A DNA stretch of 8,907 nt, taken from positions 1-8,907 of the forward strand of contig DAIDIM010000123.1 of assembly GCA_027459365.1 (NCBI GenBank), read 5' to 3'. Positions within the stretch are counted from its first letter, which is position 1. Every line of letters begins with the position of its first letter. Shown here piece by piece: positions 1-6,750 of the stretch. The translations under genes were made by a program, and so were the position numbers. Under the pieces are notes generated by a model. The model did not search any database. It was not told the DNA's origin and saw only the letters and a program-made list of their open reading frames with translations. The stretch comes from Chlamydiota bacterium. Lineage in GTDB: Bacteria; Chlamydiota; Chlamydiia; Chlamydiales; SM23-39.

Positions 1-101
1 CCTTTGGCAGCTTTTCCAGGGAAGAGCTGCTAACAGGCGCTCTCTAATAATTGCCGCGATAGCGGCAGGAGTTCCTCTTTTTCGTCTGAGAAAAAGAAGA
101 G

Positions 102-130
102 TTCTTTCTGTGCTCTCTGTGTTCTCTAGC
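102..130. repeat. CTGTG/CTCT-rich repeat-like patch
   Basis: The stretch reads as near-tandem units (TTTCTGTG, CTCTCTGTG, TTCTCT) followed by GCGAGG and, further on, GGTTAATTTTCTAA. It resembles the dispersed 'CTCTGTG.CTCTGTG.' intergenic remnants seen in many bacterial genomes. That resemblance is from memory; what is directly visible is the internal repetition. It lies in gene-poor DNA. No target-site duplication or terminal repeat could be recognised around it. Confidence 0.35.
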
Positions 131-240
131 GAGGCATCCGAGCGGGTGGTTAATTTTCTAATGCTTGTGCCTGGATCAGACTGTTGTACTTAAACGGCTT
201 AAATTTAAAATTGGTATCCGCTATATTTGGCGTTTTTTAA

Positions 241-265
241 AGACCCTCTCATAGTGAGAAGGTCT
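241..265 (-). terminator. Possible terminator of the nrdA-nrdB transcript
   Basis: An imperfect hairpin has AGACC and GGTCT as outer arms and CTC/GAG as an inner stem around a five-base loop. It lies about 50 bases beyond the nrdB stop. On the minus strand it is followed only by TT and then A residues, so the U-tract is poor. It may be a weak or factor-assisted terminator, or only an mRNA 3' end structure. Confidence 0.4.
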
Positions 266-315
266 AAAAATGGCGTTAGGTGTCAAACTCGAGCCGACTC
301 CTTCCTTGGACAATC

Positions 316-1350
316 TCAAGTCCAGACGAGGTTTGAAGAGGATTGGTACTCGGTCACTCGTGTCTCGAAGAAATTCTTTTCTTTGGTGAGATCGATCGTT
401 TCAGACATCCAGGGGAATGGATTCTTTGAGCGATAGATGGCTTTGAGTCCGATCCTTTCAAGGCGGCGATCTGCGATATGTTGAACATAGTCGCGGAACA
501 TTGGGGAGGTTAAGCCAAGAATGCCTGTAGGGAGGCAATCTTCGGCATAGCGGATTTCAAGTTCGACGGCTGTTTTGATTTTCTGAATGATATTGGCTTG
601 GAATTCTGGTGTCCAGAGGTGGGGGTTCTCTTCTTTAATTCCATTGATAAGGTCGATGCCGAAGTTGAGGTGGACTGTTTCATCGCGGAGAATGTATTGG
701 AACTGCTCTCCGATTCCGATCATTTTGTTTTGACGAAGGAAGGAGAGGATCATCACAAAGCCGCTATAGAAGAAGATCCCTTCCATAATGATGTAGTAGC
801 CGATGAGGTTTTCGAGAAATTTTTGTGCTCCTTCAGAAGTTGCTGTCGTAAAGTCGGGTTGGAGAACCGCTTCTGTGAGCTCCATCTCGAATTTGTCTTT
901 TTCCTCAATGGTTGGAATCTCATTGTACATGTTGAAAATTTCCCCTTGATCGAGTGTGAGAGATTCGACAATGTAAAGGAATGTGTGGGTGTGGATGGCC
1001 TCTTCAAAGGATTGGCGGAGGAGATATTGGCGTGCTTCCGGGTTTGTGATGTGGCGGAAGATGGCAAGGACGATGTTATTGCCAACGAGACTTTCGGCGG
1101 TGGAAAAGAAGCCGAGTGTTCGCATGATGACGCGTCTTTCATCGAAGGATAATTTATCAGATTTCCATAGCTCAATATCTTTTGCCATGGAGACTTCACT
1201 GGGCATCCAATGGTTGGCACATCCGTTTAAATAGTGCTCCCATGCCCATTTGTATTTGAGGGGCATCAGTTGGTTTACATCGACGGCTACGCAGTTTATC
1301 AATCTTTTATCTTTTACATTTACACGTTGTTGTTCTTTTGTATGACTCAT
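316..1350 (-). CDS. nrdB: Ribonucleoside-diphosphate reductase beta subunit, class Ic (R2, Mn/Fe type)
   Basis: This is the small R2 subunit of class I ribonucleotide reductase. Its metal cofactor generates the oxidant that starts nucleotide reduction in NrdA; it acts in the cytoplasm. The product is 344 residues, close to the C. trachomatis length of about 346. Visible metal ligands are E86, E117, H120, E190, E224 and H227. The site of the radical tyrosine is F124, in the segment HTHTFLY. This is the hallmark of the chlamydial class Ic enzyme, which uses a Mn/Fe centre instead of a tyrosyl radical. W48, Y126, Y219 and the C-terminal Y335 match residues proposed for its electron relay. The ATG at 1350 is chosen over an upstream in-frame ATG at 1395 because AGGGG lies five bases before it and because the longer form would overlap nrdA. 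It follows nrdA by 8 bases, so the two are almost certainly one operon. Confidence 0.97.
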   Translation of the reverse strand: MSHTKEQQRVNVKDKRLINCVAVDVNQLMPLKYKWAWEHYLNGCANHWMPSEVSMAKDIELWKSDKLSFDERRVIMRTLGFFSTAESLVGNNIVLAIFRHITNPEARQYLLRQSFEEAIHTHTFLYIVESLTLDQGEIFNMYNEIPTIEEKDKFEMELTEAVLQPDFTTATSEGAQKFLENLIGYYIIMEGIFFYSGFVMILSFLRQNKMIGIGEQFQYILRDETVHLNFGIDLINGIKEENPHLWTPEFQANIIQKIKTAVELEIRYAEDCLPTGILGLTSPMFRDYVQHIADRRLERIGLKAIYRSKNPFPWMSETIDLTKEKNFFETRVTEYQSSSNLVWT

Positions 1351-1358
1351 ATTTTCCC

Positions 1359-4300
1359 CTATTGACAGCTTTCGCAGCCTTCTCCTAATGTGCAAGCTTT
1401 TGGCATAACTTCTGTTCTATCAACTGCAATATTGCTCGAGGCAGATTTGTTTTTCATCCAGCGCGGTTGTAAGCCCCGTTTGTTGATATCAAGTGACGAT
1501 TTCTCGATTTGTGTCGCTCCCAAGGTTCTTAAGTAGTAGGTGGTCTTTAACCCTTTTTCCCATGCAAGCATGTACATTTGATGGAGTTTTTTGCCACTTG
1601 GCTCTTCAAGATATAAGTTGAGCGATTGTCCCATATCGATCCATTTTTGACGGCGTGCTCCGCACTCAATGACCCATTCTGGACCAATTTCAAAGGCGGT
1701 CAAAAAGAGGTTTCTTACCTCTTGCGGAATTCTCTCAATTTCACGAATCGATCCATCGAAATATTTGAGATCGTCAATCATCTCATCGTCCCATAAGTTC
1801 AGTTTTTTTAGCTTTTCAACGAGATAGGGGTTGATGATTGTAAATTCTCCGGAGAGGTTGGATTTTACAAACAGGTGTTTGTAGATCGGTTCAATGGAAG
1901 CAGTGACGCCGATAATATTTCCAATTGTGGCAGTTGGAGCAATTGCCATGGTGTTTGAATTGCGCATTCCATGTTTTTTCACAGCATCGCGCACAATCGA
2001 CCAATCCATGGTGGAAGAGCGGTCCAAATCGATTTTCACACCTCTTTCTTTTTCTAAAAGCTCGATTGTATCGATTGGTAAAAACCCTCGATCCCATAAA
2101 GATCCCTTATACGATGCATAGGTCCCTCTCTCTTTAGCAAGCTCTGTCGACGCCAAGATTGCGTAATAAGAGATCATCTCTTGACTAACGTCCGAAAAGC
2201 GTACCGCATCATGGCTTGCATAGCTGATATTTTGGATGTAGAGCGCATCTTGGAATCCCATAATGCCAAGGCCAATTGGACGGTGTCGAAGATTCGAATT
2301 TTGCGCCTCAATTGTTGGATAGAAGTTAATATCGACCACATTATCGAGCATCCGAATTGCGGAAGCGATAGTCGCAGCAAGCTGCTTTTCATCTAGTCCT
2401 TTTTCTGTCGTATGTTTTGGTAAATTAATCGATCCCAAATTGCAAACGGCAGTCTCTTCCTGAGATGAGTTCAACAAGATTTCAGTACAAAGATTGGAGG
2501 AGTGAACCACTCCCACATGTCCTTGTGGTGAGCGAATATTGGATGGGTCTTTGAAGGTGATCCATGGGTGGCCTGTTTCAAAGAGCATACTCAACATTTT
2601 ACGCCACAACTGCACTGCTTCTATACGCTTAAAGAGTTTGATCTTTCCGCTGTCAGCATCTGCTTCATATTCGGCATATCTCCTCTCAAACGCACTGCCA
2701 TAAAGATCGTGGAGATCAGGAGTGTCATTTGGACTAAACAAGGTCCACATTCCATTTTCTCTCACCCGCTTCATGAAAAGATCGGGGATCCAGTTGGCTG
2801 TGTTCATGTCATGAGTTCTTCGTCTTTCATCGCCGGTGTTTTTGCGGAGCTCCAAGAAATCTTCAATATCTAAGTGCCAAGTCTCAAGATAGGCACACAT
2901 CGCACCCTTTCTTTTGCCCCCCTGGTTAACCGCCACTGCAGTATCATTTGCCACTTTGAGGAAGGGGATCACCCCTTGAGAGGTTCCATTGGTTCCTTTG
3001 ATCCGAGCGCCGGTTGCTCTCACATTTGTCCAATCATTCCCAATGCCTCCGGCCCATTTTGAGAGTTGTGCATCATCTGCAATCACTTTGAAAATATGGT
3101 GCAGATCATCCATCACAGTTGAGAGATAGCAAGAGCTGAGCTGAGAATGCATCGTTCCCGCATTGAATAATGTGGGTGTGCTTGAAATGAAGTAAAACTG
3201 GGAGAGGATATTGTAGAATTCGATGGCTCTTTGATTTTTTTGTTCACCCTCATTCAAAGCAAGCCCCATCGCAACGCGCATCCAGAAAATTTGCGGCGTT
3301 TCAAGGCGTCGTTGTTCATGGTGGATGAAATAGCGATCATAGAGAGTTTGAAGACCAAGATAGGAGAACTGATCATCGCGCTCAAGGTCCATTGCACGGC
3401 CTAGTTCATCGAGATCGAAATCGAGAAGTTTAGGGGAGAGGCGTTTATAAGACATAGCATCCTTAATCGTTTTCTTAAAGTATTGGCGATGCGTTTTTTG
3501 TAACGTTCGATCAGATGCTGACAGACCCATTGTTTCTCGATAAATACTATCTAAAAGGAGACGAGAGGCAACCTGCGCGTAAGCAGGTTCTTTCTCAATC
3601 TTGGATTTTGCTGCAAAAATATTGGCTAAATCCACCTCATGCTCTTTCATCCCTGTGTAATATTGCATGATCGCCGTTTCTAAAAGATCGTCTGCTGAAA
3701 CCAATTTTTCTAAGTTTCGACATGCAAATTTGAGCTTGGTGCGAAGCATGTTTTCATTAATCATGAGACGGGTTTGATCGACACTAATGATTTCAAACTG
3801 TCGAACATTTCCAGTTTCATCGATTAGGGACGCGCTTTGTTGTGGGTTATCTTTTGTTTTCTCAGCCCGGTAAATAATGTAGTATTTGGCAACATCGAAG
3901 ATTTTTTCGCTCATCAGTTCGCGCTCGATTCGATCTTCAATCATATCGATGTAAAGGGTGTCACCTTTTGCAGATAAATCGATCATTTCACGAACAATTT
4001 TTTGTGTGAGTGTATTGACGATCATCACTACATCTTCAGGAATTTGTTCCTCAATTTTTCTCGCCTCGCGGAATGCCTTTTCAATAGAAGAGGCAATTTT
4101 CATCGGATTAAAGCGGGTGGGGGTTGTTTTATCGCGGCGATAGATCTTTAAACCGGTTACTAAATTTTCCCGTTTTAATTTTCGGCTGTCGCGATAAATA
4201 ATGTAGTCGCGAGCCACATCATGATGCGAATTTTTCATCAATGTCACTTCGACCACATCTTGAATTCCTTCAACTGTTAAAGAGGCCCCTTTGGATGCAA

Positions 4301-4550
4301 GGTTGAGAACTTGCTTTACGACCAGATTGGTAATCTGCTCGATGGTTTTCGTAATTTCAGAATCAAGTGGTGATGGACTTGGAATTTTTTTCGTATCTCG
4401 GAACGCCGCCTCTAAGGCTTTCAAAATTCTCTCTTTTCTAAAAGGAACTAGGGTTCCATCTCTTTTTACAACAGAATAGGTTGTTGTCTCCTTTTTTTTG
4501 CTTCTTGTCTCTTCTAGAAAAGATGTTGTCGAATCGCCACTTTTTTTCAT
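1359..4550 (-). CDS. nrdA: Ribonucleoside-diphosphate reductase alpha subunit with three ATP-cone domains
   Basis: This is the catalytic R1 subunit, which reduces NDPs to dNDPs together with NrdB. The product is 1063 residues, against roughly 760 for E. coli NrdA and about 1047 in C. trachomatis. The extra length is N-terminal: ATP-cone-like domains lie at about 25-122 (KRDG motif), 133-233 (RRDK) and 242-341 (more divergent). Core residues are present: C474 in SSCYLS, N686/C688/E690 in SNLCTEI, C703 in AVCNLGS, the radical-transfer pair Y1005-Y1006 in TTYYLRT, and the C-terminal redox pair C1059/C1062 in GCESC. Two adjacent ATGs exist (4553 and 4550). The second is preferred because AGAGG then sits five bases upstream. 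The gene heads the nrdA-nrdB operon and lies 149 bases beyond hemW on the same strand. Its upstream region has a promoter overlapping a NrdR-type box. Confidence 0.97.
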   Translation of the reverse strand: MKKSGDSTTSFLEETRSKKKETTTYSVVKRDGTLVPFRKERILKALEAAFRDTKKIPSPSPLDSEITKTIEQITNLVVKQVLNLASKGASLTVEGIQDVVEVTLMKNSHHDVARDYIIYRDSRKLKRENLVTGLKIYRRDKTTPTRFNPMKIASSIEKAFREARKIEEQIPEDVVMIVNTLTQKIVREMIDLSAKGDTLYIDMIEDRIERELMSEKIFDVAKYYIIYRAEKTKDNPQQSASLIDETGNVRQFEIISVDQTRLMINENMLRTKLKFACRNLEKLVSADDLLETAIMQYYTGMKEHEVDLANIFAAKSKIEKEPAYAQVASRLLLDSIYRETMGLSASDRTLQKTHRQYFKKTIKDAMSYKRLSPKLLDFDLDELGRAMDLERDDQFSYLGLQTLYDRYFIHHEQRRLETPQIFWMRVAMGLALNEGEQKNQRAIEFYNILSQFYFISSTPTLFNAGTMHSQLSSCYLSTVMDDLHHIFKVIADDAQLSKWAGGIGNDWTNVRATGARIKGTNGTSQGVIPFLKVANDTAVAVNQGGKRKGAMCAYLETWHLDIEDFLELRKNTGDERRRTHDMNTANWIPDLFMKRVRENGMWTLFSPNDTPDLHDLYGSAFERRYAEYEADADSGKIKLFKRIEAVQLWRKMLSMLFETGHPWITFKDPSNIRSPQGHVGVVHSSNLCTEILLNSSQEETAVCNLGSINLPKHTTEKGLDEKQLAATIASAIRMLDNVVDINFYPTIEAQNSNLRHRPIGLGIMGFQDALYIQNISYASHDAVRFSDVSQEMISYYAILASTELAKERGTYASYKGSLWDRGFLPIDTIELLEKERGVKIDLDRSSTMDWSIVRDAVKKHGMRNSNTMAIAPTATIGNIIGVTASIEPIYKHLFVKSNLSGEFTIINPYLVEKLKKLNLWDDEMIDDLKYFDGSIREIERIPQEVRNLFLTAFEIGPEWVIECGARRQKWIDMGQSLNLYLEEPSGKKLHQMYMLAWEKGLKTTYYLRTLGATQIEKSSLDINKRGLQPRWMKNKSASSNIAVDRTEVMPKACTLGEGCESCQ

Positions 4551-4577
4551 CATAACCTCTTTTAATTGGGATACGTC

Positions 4578-4593
4578 TCACTACAAGCTGTAG
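4578..4593 (-). promoter_or_regulatory. Second NrdR-box-like site in the nrdA leader
   Basis: The plus-strand sequence TCACTACAAGCTGTAG shares 10 of 16 positions with the box at 4614-4629, including CACT and TGTAG. It lies inside a perfect inverted repeat, ACTACA-AGC-TGTAGT, at 4580-4594. The site is downstream of the predicted transcription start, in the 5' leader. NrdR typically uses two neighbouring boxes. Here they are 36 bases apart, slightly more than the 31-32 usual in E. coli, so this one is less certain. Confidence 0.5.
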
Positions 4594-4613
4594 TAGTGAT
4601 CAACGCCTTCAAT

Positions 4614-4629
4614 ACACTGTATATTGTAG
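4614..4629 (-). promoter_or_regulatory. NrdR box overlapping the nrdA promoter
   Basis: ACACTGTATATTGTAG matches the published NrdR consensus (ACACwATATwTwGTGT, recalled from memory) at about 13 of 16 positions. It covers the putative -10 element of nrdA. NrdR is the ATP/dATP-sensing repressor of ribonucleotide reductase genes, and chlamydiae encode an orthologue. Binding here would block the promoter directly. The nrdR gene itself is not in this window. Confidence 0.65.
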
Positions 4630-4652
4630 TTATCGGTTTCGCGTCTAGTAAA
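4623..4652 (-). promoter_or_regulatory. Putative nrdA-nrdB promoter
   Basis: On the minus strand, TTTACT (4652-4647, 4 of 6 to TTGACA) is followed after 18 bases by TACAAT (4628-4623, 5 of 6 to TATAAT). Transcription would start near 4616 and give a leader of about 65 bases. The overlap with the NrdR box supports the assignment. It is a motif match only. Confidence 0.5.
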
Positions 4653-4702
4653 AAAATATCCTGGGGATGTGAACAGATTCTATCGCATGAGGTAAATAAA
4701 AT

Positions 4703-5791
4703 TCAAACGATTTGAGACGCCACAGTGTCGTGAAAGAGGAGACCTGTTTCTGAAAGAAAAATACGTCCATTTTTTCTCACAAGTAGATTTTGATTGATCA
4801 GGGGTTCTAAGGTTTTCAGAATCTCTTCAGGAAGATTTGCATCGATACCATCAAGCAATCGCAATTGAACTGCAATCTTTTCTCTTAAGTTCTGAGGATA
4901 GGGAAGCTTTTCCTCAAAGTCAACGCTTGATTTTCGCATCTTTAGAGAACGCGTATACCGTTGCAAATTTGCGCAATTTCTAAACCTCTTTTCTTCCCAG
5001 TAACTAAATGCCGACGGGCCAAATCCCAAAAAAGGGCGAGATGTCCAGTAGCCCACATTGTGAATGGATGGCCTGCCAAAGGCAGAGATTTCGTATCTCT
5101 TTAATCCTAAAGACTCTAAAGTAATTATAGCACGATTTAGAAATTGAAGACTCATTTGATCACTTGGAAACGACAGTTTGTCTCTCCGTTTATAAAAGGA
5201 AGTATGCGGTTCAATTGTCAGATTATATAAGGAGAGGTGGTGAATGGGTAAATCTTTTAATCTTGAGAGGCTATAGTTCCAGCTCGCCTCAGTTTGATTT
5301 GGCAGATCATACATCAAATCAATACTGATATTTTCAAAGCCGGCCCTAAATGCCTGAAAAATTGCCTCTTCTGCTTTTTTTGCGCTATGAATTCTCTCCA
5401 ATGTCTCCAAGGATCGATCATCCAAAGATTGGACGCCTAAACTAAGGCGATTTACCCCTAATTTTCGCAAGGTTTCAAAGAGCATCAAAGATGCATCCTC
5501 TGGATTTGCCTCTACTGTGATCTCGCAATCAAGAGAAAAATTGGCCCCCACTTTTTCTAAAATTTTCTTAATGCCCTCGACAAATAGTGTGGGAGTGCCA
5601 CCTCCAAAATAGATGGAAATAATTTTTTTTCCCAAAAGAAGAGGGAGCTGCCTCTCCCACTCAAGGGAAAGGCCGTCCTCTAAAACTTGATGAAATGATT
5701 TGTGATTCGGAATGACGTAAAAGTGACAGTAAGGACACTTTTTCGTACAAAACGGAACATGGAAATAAATACTTGTTTCTTCTTCTACCAA
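4703..5791 (-). CDS. hemW: Radical SAM heme chaperone HemW
   Basis: The product is 362 residues, a usual HemW length. The radical SAM iron-sulfur motif is C15-xxx-C19-xx-C22 in FCTKKCPYCHF, and the SAM-binding GGGTP is at 63-67. A HemN-type C-terminal domain follows at about 280-350. Residue 24 is Phe, not the fourth cysteine (CxxxCxxCxC) of the oxygen-independent coproporphyrinogen oxidase HemN. This favours the heme-transfer chaperone HemW, although such genes are often annotated hemN. The start appears to be TTG at 5791: an in-frame TAA lies directly before it, no ATG occurs before the motif, and the fold begins within eight residues. No clear ribosome-binding site is visible. The start overlaps the stop of the preceding gene by 7 bases, so translation is probably coupled to it. 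Confidence 0.9.
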   Translation of the reverse strand: MVEEETSIYFHVPFCTKKCPYCHFYVIPNHKSFHQVLEDGLSLEWERQLPLLLGKKIISIYFGGGTPTLFVEGIKKILEKVGANFSLDCEITVEANPEDASLMLFETLRKLGVNRLSLGVQSLDDRSLETLERIHSAKKAEEAIFQAFRAGFENISIDLMYDLPNQTEASWNYSLSRLKDLPIHHLSLYNLTIEPHTSFYKRRDKLSFPSDQMSLQFLNRAIITLESLGLKRYEISAFGRPSIHNVGYWTSRPFLGFGPSAFSYWEEKRFRNCANLQRYTRSLKMRKSSVDFEEKLPYPQNLREKIAVQLRLLDGIDANLPEEILKTLEPLINQNLLVRKNGRIFLSETGLLFHDTVASQIV

Positions 5792-6252
5792 TTATCTGCG
5801 TCCGGATCTTCAAGTATGCCCCGTTTCCAACGGTTTCGATCGGAGAATGGATCTTCATCCTCTTCCTCTAACACGGAGCCCTCGTCCTCAGTAGATGAGG
5901 AGCCCGCCTCTGTATCTTCTTCTGTAACTGTTTCCATTTCATAGGTTTCAGTTTCCATGTCTAGACCTGCATCGGTCATATTGTCACCAAGATCCATGTC
6001 GGGTAGGGTGTTGGGTTCGGCATAGGCCTGTCTTGCTTGCGATTTTTTTGGAGTGACATACTCTTCGAGCTCGCCACTTTCCTTCATGAATCGAAGTCTC
6101 TCTTTTTCCTCTCCGATTCTGGCATTCAATGAGCGAATCTCTTCCTTATGCTTTTCGATATCTTTCTTAGGAACAAGGCCTAAGCTCATCCATTGCTCAA
6201 GATCTTCGAGTTCTGTCTCAAGTTTTTTCAGTCTTTCACTTTTAATATTCAT
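5785..6252 (-). CDS. Acidic coiled-coil protein, possible chlamydial CT053-like protein
   Basis: The product is 155 residues and belongs to no enzyme family I recognise. Residues 3-58 are highly charged and helical, with a short break at WMSLGLVP (21-28), suggesting a helical hairpin or two-part coiled coil. Residues 60-85 are polar. Residues 85-155 are strongly acidic and Ser/Thr-rich, probably disordered, with one basic spot (RNRWKRG). There is no signal peptide or membrane segment. The ATG at 6252 has only a weak upstream GAAG. The gene runs directly into hemW with a 7-base overlap. From memory, C. trachomatis has a small hypothetical gene, CT053, beside its hemN-type gene CT052, and CT053 has been reported as a type III secretion substrate. 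By position, size and character this may be its counterpart, but homology was not tested. Confidence 0.75.
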   Translation of the reverse strand: MNIKSERLKKLETELEDLEQWMSLGLVPKKDIEKHKEEIRSLNARIGEEKERLRFMKESGELEEYVTPKKSQARQAYAEPNTLPDMDLGDNMTDAGLDMETETYEMETVTEEDTEAGSSSTEDEGSVLEEEDEDPFSDRNRWKRGILEDPDADNW

Positions 6253-6352
6253 GGCCCAACTTCACCTACGTTAATGGTCTCGCGGTCGGTATATCATTAA
6301 AATAAATATTTGTACATCTCAGAATTCTTTGTGACGCAAAGCATACCCGATT
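6253..6352 (-). other. Short intergenic region between two minus-strand genes
   Basis: The 100 bases are A+T-rich. They contain a small hairpin (CTTTG/CAAAG, 6327-6341) without a T-tract, so it is a poor terminator for the glycine-zipper gene. A separate promoter for the acidic protein-hemW pair is possible, but no convincing -35/-10 pair was found. Confidence 0.4.
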
Positions 6353-6679
6353 TTAGATTTGATGACAATTATTTTTGAGAATATCTTGAATAGCAGAGCC
6401 CGCTACTGCCCCTATTTTAGCCCCCTCCAAAGAATAATACATAATGGAAACTATGCAATTGATTTGACCACACATTTCCCCCCAATGCTCTCCTGCTTTC
6501 TTGGGATTAGGGTGATTAATCATGTATGCTAGGTATTGACCTAGATATTTGCCAAAGAGATACCCTCTGATGTACCCAAGAATGCTGCCTACAATTGCTC
6601 CTCCTGTAGCGCCAGCAGCAGCTCCAAGTCCTAAGCCGACTAAGTTTAAGTCCGATTCTGGAAGTGATTCTATATCCAT
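6353..6679 (-). CDS. Small membrane protein with an extended glycine zipper
   Basis: The product is 108 residues, of unrecognised family. Glycines occupy every fourth position from 15 to 47 (15, 19, 23, 27, 31, 35, 39, 43, 47). This gives nine in register, followed by A51. Shorter GxxxGxxxG runs occur at 63-67-71 and 86-90-94. Residues 11-53 are hydrophobic enough for one or two membrane helices, and 75-100 could form another. The N-terminus (MDIESLPESD) is acidic and is not a classical signal peptide. Cysteines are at 70, 75 and 105. A good ribosome-binding site (AGAGG, five bases before ATG) and a TATAAT upstream support a real gene. Glycine zippers pack membrane helices and are found in channels, pore-forming peptides, bacteriocins and some effectors. 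Which of these applies is unknown. Confidence 0.8.
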   Translation of the reverse strand: MDIESLPESDLNLVGLGLGAAAGATGGAIVGSILGYIRGYLFGKYLGQYLAYMINHPNPKKAGEHWGEMCGQINCIVSIMYYSLEGAKIGAVAGSAIQDILKNNCHQI

Positions 6680-6702
6680 ATTAACCTCTTATTATGAGAT
6701 AT

Positions 6703-6708
6703 ATTATA
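6703..6708 (-). promoter_or_regulatory. -10 element for the glycine-zipper gene
   Basis: The minus strand reads a perfect TATAAT here, 23 bases before the start codon. Transcription would begin near 6696, with a leader of under 20 bases that carries the AGAGG ribosome-binding site. No good -35 is visible 16-18 bases upstream. Confidence 0.45.
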
Positions 6709-6750
6709 ACATAAATAGTAATAAAGTAAGTGGTTTAAAAATGATTTTAT

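Larger units (their letters stand above)
1..315. other. Intergenic stretch beyond nrdB; no defensible gene
   Basis: No start codon with a ribosome-binding site and no recognisable product is present. Two frames are open from the left edge. On the plus strand, frame 2 is open from base 2 to a TAA at 191-193 (about 63 codons). On the minus strand one frame is open from about base 188 leftwards without an ATG. Both run over the same low-complexity patch, so at most one could be real. Either could be the end of a gene lying mostly outside the window. The segment also holds small hairpins (GCCGC/GCGGC at about 52-65 and TTTTTC/GAAAAA at about 79-96) and the terminator-like hairpin at 241-265. Confidence 0.5.

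Noticed and set aside
130..200. tRNA-like stretch (CCGAGCGGGTGGTTAA resembling a D-arm)
   Set aside because: No acceptor stem, anticodon arm or T-arm with GTTCRA could be found at the right spacing.
227..436. 69-codon plus-strand frame crossing the nrdB end
   Set aside because: It overlaps the conserved C-terminus of nrdB, runs through the hairpin at 241-265 and has no ribosome-binding site.
598..1152. 184-codon open frame on the plus strand opposite nrdB
   Set aside because: It is antisense to a well-supported gene, has no ribosome-binding site and gives no recognisable protein. It is a by-product of nrdB codon use.
753..1220. 155-codon minus-strand frame inside nrdB
   Set aside because: It overlaps nrdB in another frame, has a low-complexity Ser/Lys-rich product and has no independent signals.
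2568..3062. Plus-strand open frames (101 and 62 codons) opposite nrdA
   Set aside because: They are antisense to the conserved NrdA core, with no ribosome-binding site or homology that I recognise.
4650..4668. ATCC/GGAT mini-hairpin followed by seven T residues on the minus strand, as a hemW terminator
   Set aside because: The stem is only four pairs, and the T-run coincides with the nrdA -35 region. Too weak to call.
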